Of a stretch of DNA of 45,827 nt, positions 26,018 through 35,954 are shown one piece after another. The translations under genes were made by a program, and so were the position numbers. Position 1 is the first letter of the stretch. Each line of letters begins with the position of its first letter. Origin of the DNA: Hyphomicrobiales bacterium (GTDB lineage Bacteria; Pseudomonadota; Alphaproteobacteria; Rhizobiales; Rhizobiaceae); contig UCKU01000044.1 in NCBI GenBank assembly GCA_900473185.1, positions 1 through 45,827 of the forward strand, written 5' to 3'. The notes under the pieces were generated by a model. It was not told the origin of the DNA, made no database searches, and worked only from the letters and a program-made list of their open reading frames with translations.

Positions 26018-26410
26018 TCAGGTCGTCTCGCGGGCCCTGATATCGGGGATGGCGCAGGCATCGCCGCCGAACATGCGCGAGCGTGTGAGGAACCGTTTCT
26101 CTCGGCCGTTATCGAGCGAAAACATACCGCCGCGGCCGGGTACGACGTCGATGATGAGCTGCGTGTGTTTCCAGGCTTCGAACTGGCTGGCGCTGATATA
26201 AACGGGAACGCCGCCGATCTCTCCGAGCTTCACATCCAGATCGCCGACGATGAAATCGTCCGTCGGGTAGCACATGGGCGAAGAGCCGTCACAGCAGCCG
26301 CCGGACTGGTGGAAGAGGATATCGGGATAATCCCGCTGGATTTCCGTGATGAGGTCGAGCGCTGCATCGGTTGCAAGCACGCGCGGTTCGCCATTTATCG
26401 TCTGTTCCAT
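26018..26410 (-). CDS. DUF779 family protein
   Basis: A 130-residue protein matching DUF779, a family regularly found next to acetaldehyde-type dehydrogenases. It has a Cys-rich motif HQSGGCCDGSSPMCYP (residues about 34-49) that looks suited to metal binding, and conserved YISASQFEAWKHTQLIIDVV. The function is unknown; an accessory role to the dehydrogenase is inferred from neighbourhood. GGAGG lies before ATG 26410. An intercistronic hairpin at 26434-26457 separates it from the dehydrogenase gene. Confidence 0.82.
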   Translation of the reverse strand: MEQTINGEPRVLATDAALDLITEIQRDYPDILFHQSGGCCDGSSPMCYPTDDFIVGDLDVKLGEIGGVPVYISASQFEAWKHTQLIIDVVPGRGGMFSLDNGREKRFLTRSRMFGGDACAIPDIRARETT

Positions 26411-26433
26411 TGATTGCCTCCTCGAAGACAATG

Positions 26434-26457
26434 CCTCCTCCCCGTGAGGGGAAGAGG
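26434..26457 (-). repeat. Intercistronic hairpin between dehydrogenase and DUF779 genes
   Basis: Arms CCTCCTCCCC (26434-26443) and GGGGAAGAGG (26448-26457) pair at 9 of 10 positions around GTGA. There is no T-run in the direction of transcription, so it may be an RNA-processing or stability element that adjusts downstream expression. Confidence 0.4.
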
Positions 26458-26484
26458 CCTGATAATAACATAGCCGGCCACTTC

Positions 26485-27993
<1,509 letters not shown>

Positions 27994-28098
27994 ATCATCC
28001 TCCCTTGATGAACGGGTTCCGGATCGAACCAGTGAGAGGAAATCTGTGTCGCTTTTGGCCGATGGAACAGGGTCGATCCGCAATACCGCAGCGCACAG

Positions 28099-28116
28099 TG
28101 TCGCAGAGTTGCGACA
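28099..28116 (-). promoter_or_regulatory. Palindromic operator upstream of aldehyde dehydrogenase
   Basis: Perfect inverted repeat TGTCGCA (28099-28105), spacer GAGT, TGCGACA (28110-28116), about 105-123 nt upstream of the dehydrogenase ATG. A near-identical copy precedes the regulator gene (29206-29223). Size and spacing suit a Fis-type HTH dimer such as the AcoR-like protein encoded next door. Confidence 0.6.
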
Positions 28117-28162
28117 GGTTCCGGTGGTGCCACGAAATCGTGATTGAACCTTTGGCCTGATG

Positions 28163-29122
28163 TCAGTGCAGGTCCAGCTTCTTCATCTTCCGGTGCAGTG
28201 TGGCACGGCTGATGCCGAGGGCTGCGGCGGCCTGGGAGACATTGCCGTGCGTGCGTGACAGCGCGCGCAGCAGCGCCGCCTTCTCGGCTTCGGCCATCTC
28301 TTCTTCCTGCGAAACGCGGCCTTCATGCAGGGCGTCGGAGGCGGGAAGGCCGGCTGCGATATGTCTGTCATCCAGCTTGAGGGCAAGGCGGGCGGCACGC
28401 GTAGCGCCGAGAACGAGATCATGCCGGTCGACGGCGAGCAGGGCATTGGCGGAATTGACGCCGGCCGGCACCATGACGAAGCGGGCACCTGGAAAGGCGG
28501 AACGGAAGAGGTTGAGCTCGATGCGCATCGCCGCATCACGCACGGCTTGCGAGAGGATGCTCAGCGTCATTTCATTGACGTCGTCGCGGCAGGTAGAAAT
28601 GTCCAGCGCAGCCGCCAGCAGACCGCGGTGATCGCGGATCGGCGCCGTGGTGCAGCTCAGCTTGATATTGGAGCAATAGAAATGCTGGTCGCGGAAAACG
28701 ACGACGGCGCGGTCATCGGCAAGTGCCGTGCCGATGCCGTTGGTGCCGATGCTGGCTTCGGTCCAGACGGAACCGGTCCAGAGGCCGAGATCGTGGAATT
28801 CCTTGTCATTGCCGGCCGCACCTCGGCGTTCTAGCGCAATGCCATTGCGATCTGTCAGCAGCAGGCAGCAGCCGGCCTTGCCGACGGTTGCAAAGAGCCG
28901 GTCGAGTTCCTCCCGGGCATCGGCGATCAACTGTTCGGATTGCTCCTGCGCGAGGCCGAATTCCTGCTCGGTGAGGCGTAGTGGCGCGCGCTTATCTTCT
29001 GGCGCCAGCTGGTAGATTGTCATGCAGCGCCGCCAGGAAGCCACGATTGGAGAGCTGGCCGCAGCGGAATTTTGCTGTGCGCACGTATAGACATGCTCCG
29101 CATGTGCGGATTGTTCGTGCAT
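28163..29122 (-). CDS. AcoR-like GAF/Fis-HTH regulator lacking the AAA+ domain
   Basis: A 319-residue transcriptional regulator. The N-terminal half resembles AcoR sensors with a GAF domain (about residues 75-205, including TEASIGTNGIGTALADDRAV). A middle segment (about 205-265) follows, and the C-terminus is a Fis-type helix-turn-helix (LSRTHGNVSQAAAALGISRATLHRKMKKL in the full protein). The sigma-54-activating AAA+ domain, with Walker A and GAFTGA motifs, is absent, and the length is too short to hold it. ATG 29122 has GGAGGAG upstream. It precedes the aldehyde dehydrogenase on the same strand and probably controls it and itself. Confidence 0.82.
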   Translation of the reverse strand: MHEQSAHAEHVYTCAQQNSAAASSPIVASWRRCMTIYQLAPEDKRAPLRLTEQEFGLAQEQSEQLIADAREELDRLFATVGKAGCCLLLTDRNGIALERRGAAGNDKEFHDLGLWTGSVWTEASIGTNGIGTALADDRAVVVFRDQHFYCSNIKLSCTTAPIRDHRGLLAAALDISTCRDDVNEMTLSILSQAVRDAAMRIELNLFRSAFPGARFVMVPAGVNSANALLAVDRHDLVLGATRAARLALKLDDRHIAAGLPASDALHEGRVSQEEEMAEAEKAALLRALSRTHGNVSQAAAALGISRATLHRKMKKLDLH

Positions 29123-29531
29123 TGAGGCTCCTCCCAGAACTTGCGCATATTCTGATGTAAATATGGCAGCTTTGCAATCAGGCCGGCATGACGGCCTGAT
29201 GGTGGTGTCGCATTTCTGAGACAGTTGCGCTGTCCGTCCGAGCATCGTGATCGCGATAATCTGACCAGCCGGCTGCTTGCCGAGGCTGATTTTGCGGAAT
29301 AGCGTCGTATTTCCCTGGATACAGCGGCCGGCGGGCGCCGGCTGCTGATATCGCGGACTTCACATTTAAGTGTTTGCACTGGTGACAGTGAAACAGATCC
29401 CAGCGCGGCTTCGTAGTTTCCTCAGTAGGCAACAACGAAAGAAAAAATCGCCATGCCGGGAATAAGTCCCACCCGGCGTTGTCTACCAGACAAGAGGACC
29501 TGTCGCAGCTGCTGACTAGGAGAGCAAAGCG
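29123..29531. other. Divergent intergenic region, AcoR-like regulator / msrB
   Basis: 409 nt with several dyads but no gene. Besides the operator copy at 29206-29223, there is a perfect inverted repeat ATCAGGCC / GGCCTGAT (29177-29184, 29193-29200), and a strong GC-rich hairpin at 29322-29347 with 11-nt arms, one G-T pair and loop GGGC. The promoters of both divergent genes should be here; no clear -35/-10 pair was identified. Confidence 0.45.
29206..29223 (-). promoter_or_regulatory. Palindromic operator upstream of the AcoR-like regulator
   Basis: TGTCGCA (29206-29212), spacer TTTC, TGAGACA (29217-29223): the same 7-4-7 layout as the site before the dehydrogenase, with one mismatch in the second arm. 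It lies 84-101 nt upstream of the regulator ATG, suggesting autoregulation. Confidence 0.55.
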
Positions 29532-30020
29532 ATGATGAACAGACGATTGCTGTTGACCACTGCCGGACTTGGCGCCTTTGCCCTGCGCTTCGGTTTTGGC
29601 AGCCATGCCATGGCGGAGCAGAGCTTCGCCGTTACCCATACCGACGAAGAGTGGCGCAAGCTTCTGACGCCGGATCAATATTCGGTGCTGCGGCAGGAGG
29701 GAACGGAATATCCTTTCTCCAGCCCGCTGCTGCATGAAGAGCGCAAGGGCAATTTTGCCTGCGCGGGCTGCGATCAGGAGGCCTTTTCCTCGACCACGAA
29801 ATTCGACAGCGGAACGGGCTGGCCGAGTTTCTGGGCGCCCCTTGACGACAAGGTCGTCGGCACTACTCGCGACACGTCTTTCGGCACGGTGCGCGATGCC
29901 GTTCATTGCGGTCGCTGCGGTGGGCATCTGGGTCACGTCTTCAACGATGGACCGAAGCCGACCGGATTGCGCTACTGCATGAACGGCGTGGCCATGACAT
30001 TCCACCCGGCTTCTGCCTGA
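29532..30020 (+). CDS. msrB: Exported methionine-R-sulfoxide reductase
   Basis: Reduces methionine-R-sulfoxide in proteins. The 162-residue product has an N-terminal twin-arginine-like signal (MNRRLLLTTAGLGAFAL, cleavage after about AMA), so it should act in the periplasm rather than the cytoplasm. The MsrB domain has zinc-site pairs Cys77/Cys80 and Cys126/Cys129, substrate-site GTGWPSFW, and catalytic Cys149 in RYCMNG. The start has two ATGs in a row; AGGAGA upstream serves either. The dipZ-like gene follows 16 nt after its stop, supplying a plausible electron source across the membrane. Confidence 0.9.
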   Translation: MMNRRLLLTTAGLGAFALRFGFGSHAMAEQSFAVTHTDEEWRKLLTPDQYSVLRQEGTEYPFSSPLLHEERKGNFACAGCDQEAFSSTTKFDSGTGWPSFWAPLDDKVVGTTRDTSFGTVRDAVHCGRCGGHLGHVFNDGPKPTGLRYCMNGVAMTFHPASA

Positions 30021-30036
30021 TAGACGGATTATTGCG

Positions 30037-31866
30037 ATGCTTCTCTTCGGCCTTGCCTATCTCGGCGGGGTGCTGACGATCGTCAGCCCCTGCATCCTGC
30101 CGGTGCTGCCCTTCGTTTTCGCCCGTGCCGGCCAGCCTTTCTTGCGCAGTACGCTGCCGATGCTCGTCGGCATGGCCGCGACATTTGCCGGGGTCGCGAC
30201 ACTGGCGGCCGTCGGTGGCGGATGGGCCGTGCAGGCCAACGAATATGGCCGCTATGCCGCCATCGTGCTGCTTGCGATCTTCGGCGTCATCCTGCTGTTT
30301 CCGGCACTGTCCGACTACCTGACGCGGCCGCTCGTTTCGCTGGGCGCGCGCCTGTCACAGTCCGCCGATAAAAGTACGCGTGGCGGTGGTTCGGCTATTG
30401 CCGCCTCGCTGCTGCTTGGGGTTGCGACCGGCTTGCTCTGGGCGCCCTGCGCCGGGCCGGTTCTCGGCCTGATCCTCACCGGTGCGGCACTGCAGGGTGC
30501 GAATGTCGGCACGACGCTGCTACTGCTTGCCTATGCGCTCGGGGCAGCAACCTCGCTTGCGCTTGCGCTTTTGATCGGTGGCCAGGTCTATCAGGCCATG
30601 AAACGATCTCTTGGAGTCGGCGACTGGCTGCGGCGTGGCGTCGGCGTGGCTGTTCTCGTCGCTGTCGTGGCGATCGCGCTTGGCCTCGATACCGGTTTCC
30701 TGACACAGGCTTCGCTTGCCAGCACCAATGTTTTGGAACAGGGGCTGGTCGATCGGTTCCATACGCGGCAGCAGACGGCCGCCAATGCGGGCGGCGCGAT
30801 GAAGTCTGTCGTCATGCCGGCTGGCGGTGGCGGCTCGATGGCCATGAGCGGCGGCAATCAGATGATGATGGCGATGAAGCCGAAGGGTGCTGCCGAGCAG
30901 CTGCCGGTCGAGGGACAGATGCCACCGCTCGACGGCGCGGTGCAATGGTTGAATTCGGGGCCGCTGACGGCCGAGCAGCTGAAGGGCAAGGTCGTGCTCG
31001 TCGACTTCTGGACCTATTCCTGCATCAACTGCCTGCGCGCCATTCCCTATGTCAAAGCCTGGGCGGAGAAATACAAGGATCAGGGCCTCGTCGTCATCGG
31101 CGTGCACTCGCCGGAATTCGCCTTCGAGAAGAATGTCGACAATGTGAAGAAGGCGATTTCCGATCTCGGCGTCACCTATCCGGTCGCCGTCGACAACGAC
31201 TATGCGATCTGGCGTGCCTTCGACAACGAATACTGGCCGGCGCATTATTTCATCGATGCGAAAGGGCAGATCCGGCACCACCATTTCGGCGAGGGCGATT
31301 ACGACCAGTCCGAACGGGTAATCCAGCAACTGCTGGCCGAAGCCGGCAAGACCGGCGTTTCCAGCGACATTGTCGATGTGAAGGCGACCGGCGCCGAAGC
31401 TGCTTCGGATGCGGCGAATGTGCAGTCTCCGGAAACCTATGTCGGCTACTCACGCTCGCAGAACTTCGTCGATGACAAGGGCACGGTCAACGATGCGGCT
31501 CATGACTATGTCGCCGCGCCGCCCAAGCTCAATGAGTGGGGCCTTACAGGCAACTGGACGGTCGGCCCTGAACAGGCAACGCTGAACGGCGTCGATGGCA
31601 GCATCTATTACCGGTTCCATGCCCGCGACCTGCATCTGGTTCTGGGACCTGGTGCGGATGGCAAGCCGGTACGCTTCAAGGTGACGGTCGACGGCAAGGC
31701 GCCGGGCGATGGGCACGGTGTCGATACGGATGCCGACGGCAATGGCACGGTGAAGGGGCAGCGGCTCTACCAGCTCGTGCGTGAAGCCGGGCCGGTCGGC
31801 GACCACACGTTCGAGATCCATTTCCTCGATCCCGGCGCGCAGGCTTTCGCCTTCACCTTCGGCTGA
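30037..31866 (+). CDS. dipZ: DipZ-like CcdA-thioredoxin fusion (thiol electron transfer)
   Basis: A 609-residue protein that probably carries electrons from cytoplasmic thioredoxin to the periplasm. Residues about 1-235 form a CcdA/DsbD-type membrane domain with redox Cys19 (VSPCILP) and Cys138 (WAPCAGP). A Met-rich linker follows (about 250-285). A TlpA/redoxin domain has the active site SCINC (Cys329, Cys332) in DFWTYSCINC. The C-terminal domain (about 490-609) resembles the carbohydrate-binding-like module of mycobacterial DipZ. It follows msrB closely, which suggests it regenerates that enzyme. It overlaps the convergent flavoprotein gene by 14 nt. Confidence 0.88.
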   Translation: MLLFGLAYLGGVLTIVSPCILPVLPFVFARAGQPFLRSTLPMLVGMAATFAGVATLAAVGGGWAVQANEYGRYAAIVLLAIFGVILLFPALSDYLTRPLVSLGARLSQSADKSTRGGGSAIAASLLLGVATGLLWAPCAGPVLGLILTGAALQGANVGTTLLLLAYALGAATSLALALLIGGQVYQAMKRSLGVGDWLRRGVGVAVLVAVVAIALGLDTGFLTQASLASTNVLEQGLVDRFHTRQQTAANAGGAMKSVVMPAGGGGSMAMSGGNQMMMAMKPKGAAEQLPVEGQMPPLDGAVQWLNSGPLTAEQLKGKVVLVDFWTYSCINCLRAIPYVKAWAEKYKDQGLVVIGVHSPEFAFEKNVDNVKKAISDLGVTYPVAVDNDYAIWRAFDNEYWPAHYFIDAKGQIRHHHFGEGDYDQSERVIQQLLAEAGKTGVSSDIVDVKATGAEAASDAANVQSPETYVGYSRSQNFVDDKGTVNDAAHDYVAAPPKLNEWGLTGNWTVGPEQATLNGVDGSIYYRFHARDLHLVLGPGADGKPVRFKVTVDGKAPGDGHGVDTDADGNGTVKGQRLYQLVREAGPVGDHTFEIHFLDPGAQAFAFTFG

Positions 31867-33064
31867 GCCAGCCCTCGATGCCTCTTGCTGCGGCCCGGCC
31901 CGTGGCGAAACAGGCTGTCAGCAGATAGCCGCCCGTCGGCGCCTCCCAATCCAGCATCTCTCCGGCTGCAAAGACGCCGGGGAGATGTTTCAGCATATAG
32001 GTCTCGTCGATTTCGCTGAAGGCGATGCCGCCGGCAGAGGATATGGCCTCGGCGATGGGGCGTGGGCGCAGCAGCGGGACCGGCAGGGACTTGATGGCGG
32101 CAGCGAGTTTGTGCGGATCGTTGCGATCGGCTTCCGGCACCAACTCACGCAACAGAGCAGCCTTCACACCGTCGAGACCCGCGCCCTTACGCAGGCGGTT
32201 GGAAAAGCTCGTCTTGGCATCCTGTCGCGCGAGATCGCGAAACAGCCGATCCAGAGTGCGGCCAGGAGCAAGATCGATTGTCAGCGTTGCCTCACCATGT
32301 GCGAGCAGATCCTCACGCAAAGCGGCAGAGTGCGCATAGATCAGGCTTCCTTCGATGCCGTGTTTGCTGATGACGAACTCGCCCGGAAACGTCCCGGCGC
32401 GCGATGTTGCCGTCACCGATTTCAGCGGCTCTCCGGCGAAGCGATCGCGGAAGAGATCACTCCAGGTGACATCGAAACCGCAATTGGCGGGCTGAAACGG
32501 CGCGATCGCTACGCCGCTGCCGGAGAGCAGCGGCACCCAACCGGCATCGGAACCGAGACGCGGATAGCTGGCGCCGCCGAGCGCGAGCAGTGTGGCGTCG
32601 CCGGAAATGGTTTTGCGGCCGTCGGGTGTTTCGAAAACATGGCCGCCTTCGGCAAAGCCCATCCATCGGTGGCGGGTGAAGAAGCTGACGCCGCGGGCTT
32701 CGAGCCGTGCGAGCCAGGCGCGCAGCAGCGGCGAGGCTTTCATGACATTGGGGAATACCCGGCCGGAAGATCCGACGAAGGTTTCGGTGCCGAGGTCTGC
32801 CGCCCAGGCGCGGATATCGGCCGGGGTGAAGGCGTCGAGGGCGGCGCGCAGACGGGGATTGGCATTGCCGAAGCGGGTGGCAAAACGCTCGTAGTCTTCG
32901 GAATGGGTGATGTTGAGCCCGGATTTGCCGGCGAGCAGGAACTTGCGGGCAAAGGTGGGCATCGCATCATAGACGGCGACAGCATGGTCGCTTGCCGACA
33001 GCATTTCGGCTGCCGAAAGGCCGGCGGGGCCGCCGCCGATGATCGCGATCGTCTTCTGGTTCAT
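31853..33064 (-). CDS. HI0933-family NAD(P)/FAD-dependent flavoprotein (TIGR03862 type)
   Basis: A 403-residue flavoprotein with an N-terminal Rossmann motif IAIIGGGPAGLSAAEML and the family-typical ARKFLLAGKSGLNITHSE. A second conserved block, ALGGASYPRLGSDAG, and the C-terminal FAD-contact stretch GVFAAGEMLDWEAPTGGY are also present. Members are putative oxidoreductases (the BaiN-like group); the substrate is unknown. ATG 33064 follows AAGAAGG; an upstream in-frame start would add an Arg-rich tail with no family resemblance. Its 3' end overlaps the convergent dipZ-like gene, and the MerR gene lies upstream on the same strand. Confidence 0.83.
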   Translation of the reverse strand: MNQKTIAIIGGGPAGLSAAEMLSASDHAVAVYDAMPTFARKFLLAGKSGLNITHSEDYERFATRFGNANPRLRAALDAFTPADIRAWAADLGTETFVGSSGRVFPNVMKASPLLRAWLARLEARGVSFFTRHRWMGFAEGGHVFETPDGRKTISGDATLLALGGASYPRLGSDAGWVPLLSGSGVAIAPFQPANCGFDVTWSDLFRDRFAGEPLKSVTATSRAGTFPGEFVISKHGIEGSLIYAHSAALREDLLAHGEATLTIDLAPGRTLDRLFRDLARQDAKTSFSNRLRKGAGLDGVKAALLRELVPEADRNDPHKLAAAIKSLPVPLLRPRPIAEAISSAGGIAFSEIDETYMLKHLPGVFAAGEMLDWEAPTGGYLLTACFATGRAAARGIEGWLSRR

Positions 33065-33102
33065 AGCGCCTTCTTGGCGCGGGCGGTCAGCGAGCGCAAG
33101 TC

Positions 33103-33525
33103 TCAGTGATGCGGATGCACGCACTTGCCGTGATCGGCGAGCACCTCGATGACCCGGCATTGATCGACGCGGCCATGGCCGCAGCCTTCGACCATCTGTT
33201 CTAGCTCGGCCTTCAGGGCATTGAGACTGCGGATGCGCTGTTCGACCTCGATCAGGCGGGCCTTGGCGATGGCATCGGCGGAGGCACAGGACTGGTGCGG
33301 GTCGTCCTGCAGCTGCAGCAATGTGCGGATCGCCTCGATCTCGAAGCCGAGTTCGCGGGCGTGGCGGATGAAGGCGAGGCGGTTGAGGTCCGATGGCTCG
33401 TAGGAGCGCTGATTGCCCTCGCTGCGGTTCGGCGCAGACAACAGACCGATGCCCTCATAATAGCGGATCGTCGGCACCTTGACGCCGCTCTGGCGGGCGG
33501 CTTCACCGATGGTGATCTTTTTCAT
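33103..33525 (-). CDS. MerR-family metal-responsive regulator (ZntR/CadR/PbrR type)
   Basis: A 140-residue dimeric regulator that senses metal and activates the divergent P-type ATPase gene. The N-terminal winged HTH is typical (ITIGEAARQSGVKVPTIRYY). Cys80, Cys115 and Cys123, plus His117 and a Cys135-HPHH tail, provide a ligand set like that of zinc/cadmium/lead sensors rather than the two-Cys CueR loop. ATG 33525 has AGGAA upstream. The intergenic region holds a promoter with a 19-bp spacer and an internal palindrome, as expected for MerR control. Zinc, cadmium or lead cannot be distinguished here. Confidence 0.88.
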   Translation of the reverse strand: MKKITIGEAARQSGVKVPTIRYYEGIGLLSAPNRSEGNQRSYEPSDLNRLAFIRHARELGFEIEAIRTLLQLQDDPHQSCASADAIAKARLIEVEQRIRSLNALKAELEQMVEGCGHGRVDQCRVIEVLADHGKCVHPHH

Positions 33526-33535
33526 GATTTTCCTC

Positions 33536-33566
33536 TTGCACCTCTAGTCGCTAGAGGATGTAGGAA
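33536..33566 (+). promoter_or_regulatory. MerR-type promoter/operator of the metal ATPase
   Basis: A -35-like TTGCAC (33536-33541) is followed after 19 nt by TAGGAA (33561-33566). The spacer contains the perfect palindrome CCTCTAG-TCG-CTAGAGG (33541-33557). A long spacer filled by a dyad is the hallmark of MerR-activated promoters. It points at the ATPase gene, 31 nt away. Confidence 0.7.
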
Positions 33567-33596
33567 CGATACTGCCTACAAGCAAGGATCGAAATC

Positions 33597-35900
33597 ATGA
33601 GTGAAGCAGCACAGGCACGGTACCGGGTTGGCGGCATGGATTGCGCCGCCTGCGCAACGAAAATCGATACTGCCATCCGACGCGTGCCCGGCGTCGAAGA
33701 CGTCTCCGTTTCGGTGACGGCAGGCACGATGACGGTGCGCCACGATGGCAGTAGCGATCTCAAGGCGATCGAGAAGAAGGTGACCGGCCTCGGCTATTCG
33801 GTTGCTCCGCTCGCAGGCAAGGCTCCTGTTCGCGAGAGCAAGGTCGGCCATGACCATGCGGGTCACGACCACGATCATGGGCACGACCATGACCACGATC
33901 ACGATGGGCATGAGCACCATGGCCACGACCATGACGATCATGATCACGAAGGCCATGATCACGATCATTCCGGTCACGATCATTCGCATGGTGCCGAGGA
34001 GATCGAGGGTCTGCACGGCCATGATCACGGGCCAATGACCGGCCCCTGGTGGCAGAGCAAGAAGGGCCGGTTGACGATCTTTTCCGGCCTCGCACTCGTT
34101 GCTGCTTATGCGCTCGGCCACCTGGTGCCATCGATCGCTTCCTATGCCTTCATCGTCGCCATGCTGGTCGGGCTGGTGCCGATTGCGCGCCGCGCGGTCA
34201 TGGCCGCCCTTTCCGGCACGCCCTTTTCGATCGAAATGCTGATGACGATTGCTGCTGTCGGCGCCGTCATCATCAATGCCGGCGAAGAGGCGGCAACGGT
34301 CGTCTTCCTGTTCCTCGTCGGCGAGCTGCTGGAAGGGGTCGCTGCCGGCAAGGCGCGCGCCAGCATCCAGTCGCTGACGACGCTGGTGCCGAAGAATGCG
34401 CTGCTCGAGACGGGCGGCGAGGTGAAGGAAGTGCCGGCTGAGACGCTTGCGGTCGGTTCCGTCATTCTCGTCCGGCCGGGAGACCGGATTTCCGCCGACG
34501 GGACAATTGTTTCTGGCGAAAGCGCGATCGACGAGGCGCCGGTCACTGGTGAAAGCACGCCGGTGCGCAAGGGCGCTGGCGAGACGGTCTTCGCCGGCAC
34601 GGTCAATGGCGATGCGGCCCTACGTATCCGTGTCACGGCCGCTGCGGAGGACAATACGATTGCCCGCGTCGTCAAGCTGGTGGAGGAAGCCCAGGAATCG
34701 AAGGCGCCGACGGAGCGCTTCATCGATCGCTTCTCCCGCTATTATACGCCTGGTGTCGTCGTCGTGGCGGCTCTGGTGGCCGTTTTGCCGCCGCTTCTGA
34801 TGGGCGGGGCATGGGGCGAATGGGTCTATAAGGGTCTCGCAATCCTGCTGATCGGCTGCCCGTGCGCACTGGTCATTTCCACGCCGGCGGCGATCGCCGC
34901 CTCGCTTTCGGCGGGTGCGCGCCGTGGCCTGCTGATGAAGGGTGGCGCGGTCCTGGAATCGCTTGGGAAGGTGACGGCCGTTGCCTTCGATAAAACCGGT
35001 ACGCTGACCGAAGGCAAACCGCAGGTCACCGATATAATTTCCTATGGACGCATCGAGTCAGAGGTGCTTTCGCGCGCTGCCGTTCTGGAGCAGGGCTCCA
35101 GCCATCCGCTGGCGTTGGCAATTCTCAACCGTGCCAAGGCCGACCGTGTGCCCGTACCGCCGGCTTTCGAAGTCGAAGCGCTTCCCGGCAAGGGCATGAC
35201 CGGCAAGGTGGGTGGGGAGACGCTCGATCTCTTGTCGCCGCCAGCTGCGCGCGAGCGCGGGGCGCTGAATGCGGAACAGGACGAGCAGGTCGCCGTACTG
35301 AACGGGGCGGGCAAGAGTGTCTCGGTATTGCTCGTCAATGGTGTCGCAGTCGGTCTCATCGCCATGCGTGATGAGCCTCGTGAAGACGCAAAGAGCGGGC
35401 TTGCGACGCTGAAGGCAGCGGGCGTACGCGCCATCATGCTGACCGGCGACAACAAGCGCACGGCGGCAGCCGTTGCCGGCGATCTCGGCATCGACTGGCG
35501 CGGCGAGCTGCTGCCGCAGGACAAGCAGCGCATCGTCGGCGAATTGAAGAAGGAAGGTCTGTTCGTTGCCAAGGTGGGTGACGGCATCAATGATGCGCCG
35601 GCGCTTGCCACTGCCGATGTCGGCATCGCCATGGGCGGCGGCACCGATGTGGCGCTGGAGACGGCGGATGCGGCTGTGCTTCATGGGCGTGTCGGCGACG
35701 TAGCCCGGATGATCGACCTTTCGAAGCGGACGATGCGCAATATCTTTCAGAACATCACCATCGCGCTCGGGCTGAAGGCCGTGTTCCTGGTTACCACCAT
35801 CATCGGCATTACCGGCCTGTGGCCGGCGATCCTCGCCGATACGGGTGCGACCGTGCTGGTGACGATGAATGCGCTTCGTCTCCTTCAGATAAAGACATAA
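33597..35900 (+). CDS. zntA: Heavy-metal P1B-type ATPase (Zn/Cd/Pb export)
   Basis: A 767-residue ATP-driven exporter in the inner membrane. In order: an N-terminal heavy-metal-associated domain with GMDCAAC (Cys16, Cys19); an extended His/Asp-rich linker (about residues 83-150, repeated HDHDH units); membrane helices; the actuator domain with TGES; the ion-site CPC (421-423) in IGCPCALVIS; the phosphorylation Asp465 in DKTGTLTEG; and the hinge GDGINDAPAL. CPC with a divergent ZntR-like regulator points to Zn/Cd/Pb rather than copper. AAGGA (33584-33588) supports ATG 33597. It ends just before the metE leader. Confidence 0.92.
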   Translation: MSEAAQARYRVGGMDCAACATKIDTAIRRVPGVEDVSVSVTAGTMTVRHDGSSDLKAIEKKVTGLGYSVAPLAGKAPVRESKVGHDHAGHDHDHGHDHDHDHDGHEHHGHDHDDHDHEGHDHDHSGHDHSHGAEEIEGLHGHDHGPMTGPWWQSKKGRLTIFSGLALVAAYALGHLVPSIASYAFIVAMLVGLVPIARRAVMAALSGTPFSIEMLMTIAAVGAVIINAGEEAATVVFLFLVGELLEGVAAGKARASIQSLTTLVPKNALLETGGEVKEVPAETLAVGSVILVRPGDRISADGTIVSGESAIDEAPVTGESTPVRKGAGETVFAGTVNGDAALRIRVTAAAEDNTIARVVKLVEEAQESKAPTERFIDRFSRYYTPGVVVVAALVAVLPPLLMGGAWGEWVYKGLAILLIGCPCALVISTPAAIAASLSAGARRGLLMKGGAVLESLGKVTAVAFDKTGTLTEGKPQVTDIISYGRIESEVLSRAAVLEQGSSHPLALAILNRAKADRVPVPPAFEVEALPGKGMTGKVGGETLDLLSPPAARERGALNAEQDEQVAVLNGAGKSVSVLLVNGVAVGLIAMRDEPREDAKSGLATLKAAGVRAIMLTGDNKRTAAAVAGDLGIDWRGELLPQDKQRIVGELKKEGLFVAKVGDGINDAPALATADVGIAMGGGTDVALETADAAVLHGRVGDVARMIDLSKRTMRNIFQNITIALGLKAVFLVTTIIGITGLWPAILADTGATVLVTMNALRLLQIKT

Positions 35901-35912
35901 AGATTTCTTTAT
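35897..35912. promoter_or_regulatory. AT-rich palindrome upstream of the metE riboswitch
   Basis: Perfect inverted repeat ATAAAGA-TT-TCTTTAT overlapping the ATPase stop codon and ending 6 nt before a possible -35 (TTGACG, 35919-35924). It could be an operator for a methionine-cycle repressor (for example an ArsR-family SahR/SamR-type protein) or part of a terminator. The assignment is inference. Confidence 0.4.
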
Positions 35913-35954
35913 ATCACCTTGACGTTGCGATGCGGCGGGTGCATGCTTGCCGCA

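Noticed and set aside
27994..28162. Sigma-54 promoter before the aldehyde dehydrogenase
   Set aside because: Looked for because AcoR-type proteins usually need one; no GG-N10-GC pair was found.
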